A stretch of 64,000 nucleotides of DNA, from the NCBI RefSeq assembly GCF_018882385.1, contig NZ_JACVON010000001.1, forward strand, positions 1,087,373 to 1,151,372. Reading direction: 5' to 3'. Shown here in pieces: positions 57,958 through 64,000 of this stretch. Each line of letters begins with the position of its first letter. The stretch's first letter is position 1. This DNA comes from Polynucleobacter sp. 30F-ANTBAC. GTDB taxonomy: Bacteria; Pseudomonadota; Gammaproteobacteria; Burkholderiales; Burkholderiaceae. A program made the translations under genes and the position numbers. The notes beneath the pieces are model-generated. The model was not told the DNA's origin and searched no databases. It saw only the letters and a list, made by a program, of their open reading frames with translations.

Positions 57958-58230
57958 TTAGATGCCTTTAGAAGCTTCTACTAAACGTGTTACTACCCAA
58001 GACTTGCTTCTTGAAATTGGCTTTGATTCTGCAATTTCAACTGTATCGCCGTCTTTGAATTGGTTAGCTTCATCGTGAGCATGGTATTTCTTTGATTTAG
58101 CAACATATTTGCCGTACAAAGGATGCTTAACGCGACGCTCAACCAACACTGTTACCGTTTTTTGCATCTTGTCGCTAACAACACGACCGATCAATGTGCG
58201 GCGTAATGGTTTTTTTGTAGTTTCAGTCAT
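57958..58230 (-). CDS. rpsQ: 30S ribosomal protein S17
   Basis: 90 residues, OB-fold 16S-binding protein. [20 protein letters not shown] start region and [20 protein letters not shown]. Last gene of the S10 operon; its start overlaps the rpmC stop by one base. Confidence 0.98.
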   Translation of the reverse strand: MTETTKKPLRRTLIGRVVSDKMQKTVTVLVERRVKHPLYGKYVAKSKKYHAHDEANQFKDGDTVEIAESKPISRSKSWVVTRLVEASKGI

Positions 58231-58424
58231 TATTTTTGGCTCGCTTTCTGGGCAATAACAGTTTTCACACGAGCAATATCGCGCTTTACTTTGCCAAGTT
58301 GGCTAGTATCTGAAAGTTGCTGTGTACCCTTTTGCATACGCAATTTAAATTGGGCTTTGAGCAATTCAGATAACTCATTATTTAAAGAGTTAACGTCTTT
58401 AGCGTTTAAATCGGAAGCTTTCAT
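58230..58424 (-). CDS. rpmC: 50S ribosomal protein L29
   Basis: 64 residues, two-helix protein at the tunnel exit. [20 protein letters not shown] start and [13 protein letters not shown] end. 15 bp after rplP. Confidence 0.97.
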   Translation of the reverse strand: MKASDLNAKDVNSLNNELSELLKAQFKLRMQKGTQQLSDTSQLGKVKRDIARVKTVIAQKASQK

Positions 58425-58439
58425 TTTGTCCCGTCCAGA

Positions 58440-58856
58440 TTAGGCGCCAATTTGGCGCACAACAAATGTAGTTTGAATAGGCAACTTAGCAGCAGCAAGT
58501 CTAAAAGCCTCGCGCGCCAATACTTCGTCAACACCATCCATCTCGTATAACACTTTACCTGGCTGGATTTCAGCTACGTAGTACTCTGGGTTACCTTTAC
58601 CGTTACCCATACGAACTTCTGCAGGTTTTTGTGAAATTGGCTTATCTGGGAAAATACGGATCCAGATACGACCGCCACGTTTAATATGACGAGTCATTGC
58701 ACGACGAGCAGCTTCAATTTGGCGTGCAGTCAAACGACCACGACCAACTGCTTTTAAACCAAAGTCACCAAAAGACACGCTGCTTCCACGAGTGGCAACA
58801 CCTGTGTTGCGGCCTTTTTGTTCCTTACGGTACTTACGACGTTTTGGTTGCAACAT
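58440..58856 (-). CDS. rplP: 50S ribosomal protein L16
   Basis: 138 residues, near the A-site tRNA elbow. [20 protein letters not shown] start, [40 protein letters not shown]. 2 bp after rpsC. Confidence 0.98.
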   Translation of the reverse strand: MLQPKRRKYRKEQKGRNTGVATRGSSVSFGDFGLKAVGRGRLTARQIEAARRAMTRHIKRGGRIWIRIFPDKPISQKPAEVRMGNGKGNPEYYVAEIQPGKVLYEMDGVDEVLAREAFRLAAAKLPIQTTFVVRQIGA

Positions 58857-58858
58857 AA

Positions 58859-59671
58859 TTATTCTCCAGCCTTCTCAGCAGGCTTAGTTACTTTGCGCAC
58901 GCGTTTTACGGCTGGCTTAGCATCACCTGCTGGCTTATCTCCATCTTCCTTGGCTTTACGTGGTGCACGTGTGCCTGGACGACGAGCTTTTTTCTCTTGG
59001 TCTGCTTCTGGTGAAGCAGGCGCCACTGCGTTTACATCTGTGCGACCCAATGTGTCACCTTTGTAAACCCAAACTTTTACACCGATAATGCCGTATGTTG
59101 TTTCAGCCTCTGAAGTAGCGTAATCAATATCAGCCTTCAATGTATGAAGAGGTACTCGACCTTCACGATACCATTCAGTACGAGCAATTTCAGCACCATT
59201 CAAGCGACCTGCACTCATAATCTTGATACCTTGAGCACCAAGACGCATAGCACTTTGCATTGCACGCTTCATAGCACGACGGAACATGATACGTTTTTCA
59301 AGCTGCTGTGTAATTGAGTCAGCGATTAACTGAGCATCAACTTCTGGCTTACGAATTTCTTCGATATTAACGTGAACTGGAACACCCATGCGCTTTTGCA
59401 ACTCTTTGCGCAATACTTCAATGTCTTCACCTTTTTTACCAATCACAACACCTGGACGTGAGCTATAAATAGTGATTTTTGCGTTCTTAGCAGGACGCTC
59501 AATAATTACTTTGCTCACTGATGCGTTTTTCAATTTCTTCTTAAGGTAGCTACGTACTTCAACGTCTTCTTGCAACATTTTTGCAAAGTCGTTGCTGTTG
59601 GCATACCAGCGTGAAGTCCAGTTACGGCTTACCGAGAGACGAAATCCGGTTGGATGTATTTTCTGACCCAT
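58859..59671 (-). CDS. rpsC: 30S ribosomal protein S3
   Basis: Head protein at the mRNA entry, with helicase activity. 270 residues. [20 protein letters not shown] start, KH-domain [18 protein letters not shown], and [20 protein letters not shown]. The C-terminal extension (about 215-270) is rich in Lys, Ala and Pro, longer than in E. coli but usual in betaproteobacteria. Confidence 0.98.
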   Translation of the reverse strand: MGQKIHPTGFRLSVSRNWTSRWYANSNDFAKMLQEDVEVRSYLKKKLKNASVSKVIIERPAKNAKITIYSSRPGVVIGKKGEDIEVLRKELQKRMGVPVHVNIEEIRKPEVDAQLIADSITQQLEKRIMFRRAMKRAMQSAMRLGAQGIKIMSAGRLNGAEIARTEWYREGRVPLHTLKADIDYATSEAETTYGIIGVKVWVYKGDTLGRTDVNAVAPASPEADQEKKARRPGTRAPRKAKEDGDKPAGDAKPAVKRVRKVTKPAEKAGE

Positions 59672-59680
59672 GTCTCTTCC

Positions 59681-60010
59681 TTAGTTGCTCAAAGTCACAG
59701 TAATGTGACAAGTTTGCTTTTCAATTTTGTTGCCACGACCCTTAGCACGAGCAGTAAAACGCTTGAGCGAAGTTGCCTTATCTACTGTGACAGCCTTTAC
59801 CTTGAGCTCATCAATGTCAGCACCTGAGTTGTGCTCCGCGTTAGCGACAGCAGACTCAACTACTTTCTTCATAATGAACGCAGCCTTTTTAGGGCTAAAT
59901 GCTAGGATGTTCAAAGCGCGCGCAATTGGCAATCCACGAATTTGGTCAGCAACCAAACGTGTTTTTTGCGCTGAAATGCGGGCGCTGCGGTGAATAGCTT
60001 TAGATTCCAT
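59681..60010 (-). CDS. rplV: 50S ribosomal protein L22
   Basis: 109 residues; its loop lines the exit tunnel. [19 protein letters not shown] start region and [20 protein letters not shown], the tunnel loop. 9 bp after rpsS. Confidence 0.98.
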   Translation of the reverse strand: MESKAIHRSARISAQKTRLVADQIRGLPIARALNILAFSPKKAAFIMKKVVESAVANAEHNSGADIDELKVKAVTVDKATSLKRFTARAKGRGNKIEKQTCHITVTLSN

Positions 60011-60019
60011 ATCGTCCTC

Positions 60020-60295
60020 TTACTTCTTCGCTTTTTTATCGGCCGCATGACCTTTAAACGTGCGCGTTAGCGCAAACTCACCAAGCTTATGTCCAACCAT
60101 GTTCTCAGTAATGTACACAGGTACATGCTGACGACCATTATGAACGGCGATTGTGAGACCAATGAAGTCAGGGAGAATGGTCGAACGGCGTGACCATGTC
60201 TTGATAGGCTTCTTATCTTTGTTGGCAACTGCTGTTTCAACCTTTTTAACAAGGCTGACTTCGCAGAATGGACCTTTTTTAGCTGAGCGCGTCAT
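60020..60295 (-). CDS. rpsS: 30S ribosomal protein S19
   Basis: 91 residues. [20 protein letters not shown] start, [35 protein letters not shown] end. 18 bp after rplB. Confidence 0.98.
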   Translation of the reverse strand: MTRSAKKGPFCEVSLVKKVETAVANKDKKPIKTWSRRSTILPDFIGLTIAVHNGRQHVPVYITENMVGHKLGEFALTRTFKGHAADKKAKK

Positions 60296-60313
60296 GTCTA
60301 TTTCCTTATTCTA

Positions 60314-61144
60314 TTAGCGCTTTTGACGACGTTGAGCAATCATGCTTGTCGTACGCTTATTGCGGCGTGTTCTGTAACCCTTAGTTGGTGTGCCCCATGG
60401 AGATACTGGAACGCGACCTTCACCTGTACGACCTTCACCACCACCATGTGGGTGATCGACTGGGTTCATTGCAACACCACGAACTGTTGGACGAATACCG
60501 CGCCAGCGATTTGCACCAGCTTTACCGATTTGACGTAGGCTATGCTCTTCATTGCCTACTTCACCAATCGTTGCACGACATTCAATATGTACACGACGAA
60601 CTTCACCAGAGCGCAAACGCACCTGACCGTATACACCTTCACGAGCTAGAAGCACTGCTGAACCGCCAGCAGTACGAACCATTTGAGCACCTTTACCTGG
60701 CAACATTTCCACACAGTGAATCGTGCTACCAACTGGGATATTTCTCAATGGCAAGTTGTTTCCAACTTTAATAGGAGCCTCAGAACCGCTCATGATGGCC
60801 TGACCAACTACTGCACCTTTAGGAGCAATAATGTAGCGACGCTCACCATCTGCAAATAGCAATAGAGCCAAGTTTGCAGTACGGTTTGGATCGTATTCTA
60901 GGCGTTCAATTTTCGCTGGAATACCATCTTTATCATTACGCTTAAAGTCAACAACACGGTAGTGATGCTTATGACCACCACCCTTATGGCGTGTAGTGAT
61001 ATGACCGTTGTTGTTACGACCTGATTTTTGGTGTTGTGGCTCTAACAAACCAGCAAAAGGTTTACCCTTGTGCAGGTCTGGATTGACCACTTTCACCATT
61101 GAACGACGTCCTGGTGACGTCGGTTTGGTTTTCATTAGCGGCAT
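60314..61144 (-). CDS. rplB: 50S ribosomal protein L2
   Basis: 276 residues, core of the peptidyl transferase region. [20 protein letters not shown] start, [20 protein letters not shown], and the universal [20 protein letters not shown] with the conserved His. 2 bp after rplW. Confidence 0.98.
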   Translation of the reverse strand: MPLMKTKPTSPGRRSMVKVVNPDLHKGKPFAGLLEPQHQKSGRNNNGHITTRHKGGGHKHHYRVVDFKRNDKDGIPAKIERLEYDPNRTANLALLLFADGERRYIIAPKGAVVGQAIMSGSEAPIKVGNNLPLRNIPVGSTIHCVEMLPGKGAQMVRTAGGSAVLLAREGVYGQVRLRSGEVRRVHIECRATIGEVGNEEHSLRQIGKAGANRWRGIRPTVRGVAMNPVDHPHGGGEGRTGEGRVPVSPWGTPTKGYRTRRNKRTTSMIAQRRQKR

Positions 61145-61146
61145 AA

Positions 61147-61461
61147 TTAATTTGCCTCCGCTTCAAAGTTGATTTCTTGACCAGGCTTCAAACAAACATA
61201 AGCCTTCTTCGTGTGGTTGCGGCGACCCTCAAAACGGCCAAAGCGCTTTGCTTTACCTTTTTGATTTACAACCTGCACTGATTCAACCTGCACTTTGAAT
61301 AACAATTCAACAGCAGCTTTGATTTCTAACTTGTTAGCATCGCGCATAACTTGGAAAACCACTTGCTCATTCTTTTCAGCAACCATTGTTGCTTTTTCTG
61401 AAATCACTGGGCCAACCAAAACCTGCATTAAACGATGGTCATTTTTACGTGTAGCGATCAT
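61147..61461 (-). CDS. rplW: 50S ribosomal protein L23
   Basis: 104 residues; docking site for trigger factor and SRP at the tunnel exit. [20 protein letters not shown] and [20 protein letters not shown]. Overlaps rplD by 4 bp. Confidence 0.98.
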   Translation of the reverse strand: MIATRKNDHRLMQVLVGPVISEKATMVAEKNEQVVFQVMRDANKLEIKAAVELLFKVQVESVQVVNQKGKAKRFGRFEGRRNHTKKAYVCLKPGQEINFEAEAN

Positions 61462-62078
61462 TTGAGCATCTCCTCAATTTGAGCAACAGCTGACTTAAGG
61501 ATCAACACTTTTTGGAAGTGAATCAATGAAAGCGGATCTGCATGCTGCGCTTCAACCACACCAACTTTATGCAAGTTACGTGAAGCCAAATATAGATTCT
61601 CATCAACCTTATCAGCAATGATAAGAACTGATTCCAAACCCATTGCTTTAACTTTTTCAGCTAACAACTTTGTTTTTGGAGCGTCAACTGTGAAGCTCTC
61701 AACGATGTTAAGACGACCCTCACGAGCCAACTGAGACAATATAGAACGCATACCTGCGCGATACATTTTCTTGTTAACTTTTTGTGAAAAATTCTCTTCA
61801 GGTGAGTTAGGGAATATACGACCACCCCCGCGCCACAATGGTGAAGATGACATACCAGCACGAGCACGGCCCGTACCTTTTTGACGCCAAGGTTTCTTGG
61901 TTGTATGTTTAACTTGTTCACGGTCTTTTTGAGCACGGTTACCGCTACGAGCGTTGGCTTGATAAGCAACAACGATCTGGTGAACCAATGCTTCGTTATA
62001 TTCACGCTCGAAAACTTCTGGAGAAGCAGTTACGCCTGCACCCAGTTTTCCGTCAGCTTGTAGGAGCTTTAATTCCAT
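61458..62078 (-). CDS. rplD: 50S ribosomal protein L4
   Basis: 206 residues; tunnel protein that in E. coli represses the S10 operon by binding its leader. [33 protein letters not shown], and [14 protein letters not shown]. 11 bp after rplC. Confidence 0.98.
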   Translation of the reverse strand: MELKLLQADGKLGAGVTASPEVFEREYNEALVHQIVVAYQANARSGNRAQKDREQVKHTTKKPWRQKGTGRARAGMSSSPLWRGGGRIFPNSPEENFSQKVNKKMYRAGMRSILSQLAREGRLNIVESFTVDAPKTKLLAEKVKAMGLESVLIIADKVDENLYLASRNLHKVGVVEAQHADPLSLIHFQKVLILKSAVAQIEEMLK

Positions 62079-62089
62079 GTGCGCGCTCC

Positions 62090-62740
62090 TTATTTAGCAG
62101 CAGCAGTTTTAACTGCTGGAGTGATGATGACTTTGCCGCCGCGAGAACCTGGAATTGCGCCTTTGATCAAGAGCAATTTGCGTTCTGCGTCAATACGAGC
62201 AACTTCAAGATTTTGAACGGTACGAGTCACGTCACCTAAGTGACCTGTCATACGCTTACCTGGGAAAACACGACCCGGATCCTGAGCCATACCAATAGAG
62301 CCAGGAACGTTATGAGAACGTGAGTTACCGTGCGATGCACGACCAGATGAAAAGTGGTAACGCTTGATGGTACCGGCGTAACCTTTACCAATCGTTGTAC
62401 CTTGCACGTCAACCTTTTGACCAACTGCAAATGTATCAAGACCAATAATGTCGCCAACCTTAAGCTCACCAGCTTTAGCTGCGTCAATGCGGAATTCGTT
62501 AAGAGCGTTACCTGCTAATACACCTGCTTTTGCAAAGTGACCAGCTTGTGGTTTTACAACGCGTGAAGCACGGCGAGTTCCGAATGCTAACTGAACAGCT
62601 GTATAGCCATCAGTTTCCTCAGTTTTAACTTGCGCAATGCGGTTATCGCTTACATCGATAACTGTGACCGGTACAGCATCACCCTCTTCTGTGAAGAGGC
62701 GGGTCATGCCGACCTTACGGCCGATCAAGCCTAGGCTCAT
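62090..62740 (-). CDS. rplC: 50S ribosomal protein L3
   Basis: 216 residues, early 23S-binding protein. [20 protein letters not shown] start, [20 protein letters not shown] and [19 protein letters not shown]. Preceded by a 138-base gap with promoter and hairpins, unlike the tight spacing of later genes. Confidence 0.98.
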   Translation of the reverse strand: MSLGLIGRKVGMTRLFTEEGDAVPVTVIDVSDNRIAQVKTEETDGYTAVQLAFGTRRASRVVKPQAGHFAKAGVLAGNALNEFRIDAAKAGELKVGDIIGLDTFAVGQKVDVQGTTIGKGYAGTIKRYHFSSGRASHGNSRSHNVPGSIGMAQDPGRVFPGKRMTGHLGDVTRTVQNLEVARIDAERKLLLIKGAIPGSRGGKVIITPAVKTAAAK

Positions 62741-62827
62741 ATTAATACTCCAATGCTGACTACGATTGGCCAGCGGAAATTTATAAATAGTACTTTTTTA
62801 ACTACTTTTCCCAGATATTTCTGGGAA
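62741..62827 (-). promoter_or_regulatory. Structured leader upstream of rplC
   Basis: The leader downstream of the rplC promoter contains an 8-bp perfect hairpin TTCCCAGA / TCTGGGAA (62808-62827) and, near the start codon, a 5-bp CCAAT / ATTGG pairing (62750-62754 with 62765-62769). The GGAG Shine-Dalgarno sequence overlaps the end of that second stem. In E. coli L4 controls the S10 operon through its leader; a similar control here is inference. Confidence 0.45.
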
Positions 62828-62829
62828 GC

Positions 62830-62869
62830 CTGCTATTGTAGCGCCTTTTTTTTAGCCCTGCAATAGCAG
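62830..62869 (-). promoter_or_regulatory. Internal promoter upstream of rplC, inside an inverted repeat
   Basis: On the minus strand TTGCAG (62863-62858), a spacer of exactly 17 bp that contains A8, then TACAAT (62840-62835); start near 62828. The two hexamers lie in the arms of a 9-bp perfect inverted repeat, CTGCTATTG (62830-62838) and CAATAGCAG (62861-62869). This places a good promoter between rpsJ and rplC. Confidence 0.72.
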
Positions 62870-62878
62870 TTTTTACAA

Positions 62879-63190
62879 TTATTGAAGCTTAATTTCGACA
62901 TCCACACCAGCTGGAAGATCTAATTTCATCAATGCATCAACAGTTTTTTCTGTTGGATCAACAATATCCATCAAACGCAAATGCGTGCGGATCTCTAATT
63001 GATCACGAGAAGTCTTGTTAACGTGTGGTGAACGTAGAATGTCAAAACGCTCAATACGTGTTGGCAAAGGTACTGGACCCTTAACAACAGCACCTGTACG
63101 TTTTGCTGTGTCTACGATTTCAGCAGCTGACTGGTCGATCAAACGATAGTCAAAAGCTTTTAATCTAATACGAATTTTCTGATTTTGCAT
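62879..63190 (-). CDS. rpsJ: 30S ribosomal protein S10
   Basis: 103 residues; 30S head protein that also acts as NusE in antitermination. [40 protein letters not shown], and the end [13 protein letters not shown]. First gene of the S10 operon, 93 bp after tuf. Confidence 0.98.
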   Translation of the reverse strand: MQNQKIRIRLKAFDYRLIDQSAAEIVDTAKRTGAVVKGPVPLPTRIERFDILRSPHVNKTSRDQLEIRTHLRLMDIVDPTEKTVDALMKLDLPAGVDVEIKLQ

Positions 63191-63224
63191 TTTTTATCCT
63201 AAAGAGCAGTGCGATGTTGTCGCG

Positions 63225-63267
63225 ATATAACTAAAGAGCGCGGTGGCACGCAACATTCGCGCCACCG
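63225..63267 (-). promoter_or_regulatory. Possible rpsJ promoter next to a hairpin
   Basis: On the minus strand TTGCGT (63253-63248), 17 bp, TTATAT (63230-63225). The -35 sits in the loop of a 7-bp perfect dyad CGGTGGC (63241-63247) and GCCACCG (63261-63267). The dyad is 16 bp after the tuf stop and may also mark the 3' end of the tuf mRNA. Hexamers are weaker than those before rplC and rplN. Confidence 0.45.
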
Positions 63268-63283
63268 TTTTCTGCAAAACTAA

Positions 63284-64000
63284 TTATTCTAAAACTTTAG
63301 CAACAACACCAGCACCAACAGTACGACCGCCTTCACGGATCGCAAAACGGAGACCTTCTTCCATCGCAATCGGAGCAATCAACTTCACTGTAATAGTCAC
63401 GTTATCACCAGGCATCACCATCTCTTTGTCTTTCGGCAATTCGATTGAACCTGTTACGTCCGTTGTACGGAAGTAAAACTGTGGACGGTAGTTGTTGAAG
63501 AATGGTGTGTGACGACCACCTTCGTCTTTGCTCAACACATACACTTCAGCTGTGAAGTGTGTATGTGGCGTAATAGAACCTGGCTTAGCCAATACTTGAC
63601 CACGCTCAACCTCTTCACGCTTTGTACCGCGCAACAAGATACCCACGTTGTCACCAGCTTGACCTTGGTCTAACAACTTACGGAACATCTCTACGCCAGT
63701 ACATGTTGTCTTCAATGTTGGCTTGATACCGATAATTTCGATCTCTTCACCAACCTTAACGATACCGCGCTCAATACGACCAGTCACAACAGTACCGCGA
63801 CCAGAGATTGAGAACACGTCTTCAACAGGCATCAAGAACGCGCCATCAACTGCACGCTCTGGTGTTGGGATGTATGTGTCAAGAGCTTCAGCCAATTGCA
63901 TGATCGCTTCTTCACCCAAAGCACCTTTGTCGCCTTCAAGCGCCAACTTTGCTGAACCTTTAACGATTGGTGTGTCATCACCAGGGAAGTCGTACTTAGA
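63284..64000 (-). CDS. tuf: Elongation factor Tu (partial, C-terminal part)
   Basis: The last 238 of about 396 residues; the N-terminal GTPase motifs lie outside the window. Visible parts: [20 protein letters not shown] (end of the G domain with the SAK G5 motif), domain 2 with [20 protein letters not shown] and [10 protein letters not shown], domain 3 with [18 protein letters not shown] and [20 protein letters not shown]. Delivers aminoacyl-tRNA to the ribosome. Located upstream of rpsJ, the str-S10 junction of proteobacteria. Confidence 0.97.
   Translation of the reverse strand, partial: SKYDFPGDDTPIVKGSAKLALEGDKGALGEEAIMQLAEALDTYIPTPERAVDGAFLMPVEDVFSISGRGTVVTGRIERGIVKVGEEIEIIGIKPTLKTTCTGVEMFRKLLDQGQAGDNVGILLRGTKREEVERGQVLAKPGSITPHTHFTAEVYVLSKDEGGRHTPFFNNYRPQFYFRTTDVTGSIELPKDKEMVMPGDNVTITVKLIAPIAMEEGLRFAIREGGRTVGAGVVAKVLE

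Overview
This window is chromosomal DNA of a low-to-mid GC betaproteobacterium. Protein sequences and gene order (S10/spc/alpha ribosomal block, his-murA-ibaG-mla cluster, gltBD, aroKB, ccs system II cytochrome c biogenesis) point to Burkholderiaceae, most likely Polynucleobacter or a close relative. That assignment comes from recognising the families, not from a database search. Almost everything is core genome; no rRNA, tRNA, CRISPR array, prophage or plasmid functions were seen.

Layout. 1-7.6 kb: the end of an HtrA/Deg protease, an OmpW porin preceded by two FNR-type boxes, a glutamate/aspartate ABC importer (gltIJKL), a trimeric porin with a possible leader peptide, and a Sel1-repeat protein. 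7.6-19.4 kb: tatCBA, hinT and the histidine operon (hisE I F A H B | C | D G), then murA. The his operon is interrupted: hisC lies on the opposite strand, and between it and hisD sits a small accessory cassette (VapBC-type toxin-antitoxin plus two related coiled-coil/membrane miniproteins). 19.4-25.1 kb: ibaG, an ABC-2 exporter pair, and the outer-membrane lipid asymmetry system mlaBCADEF. 25.2-31.6 kb: glutamate synthase gltD/gltB with a clear promoter. 31.6-36.7 kb: a single-copy REP-associated tyrosine transposase, dgt, aroB, aroK, and a reduced type IV pilus locus (short secretin plus one PilP/GspC-like membrane protein; pilMNO are absent). 36.8-49 kb: mrcA, cyaY, lptM, lysA, ccsB/resB, cytochrome c4, engB, hemB, dsbD, cutA. 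49-64 kb: the complete alpha, spc and S10 ribosomal protein operons on the minus strand, ending in a partial tuf.

How it works together. The core of the window is housekeeping: histidine synthesis, nitrogen assimilation (glutamate import and GOGAT), envelope building (PBP1A, MurA, Mla, LptM, porins), protein export (Tat, SecY) and cytochrome c maturation (CcsB/ResB, DsbD, cytochrome c4). Promoters with near-consensus hexamers and 17-bp spacers can be read upstream of gltB, rplN and rplC; a weaker one lies before rpsJ. The three ribosomal promoters each lie in or next to an inverted repeat.

The best candidates for something undescribed are the split his operon with its toxin-antitoxin and coiled-coil cassette, the porin leader ORF that overlaps the porin start codon, the pared-down secretin locus, and the inverted-repeat pair next to the lone transposase in front of gltB.
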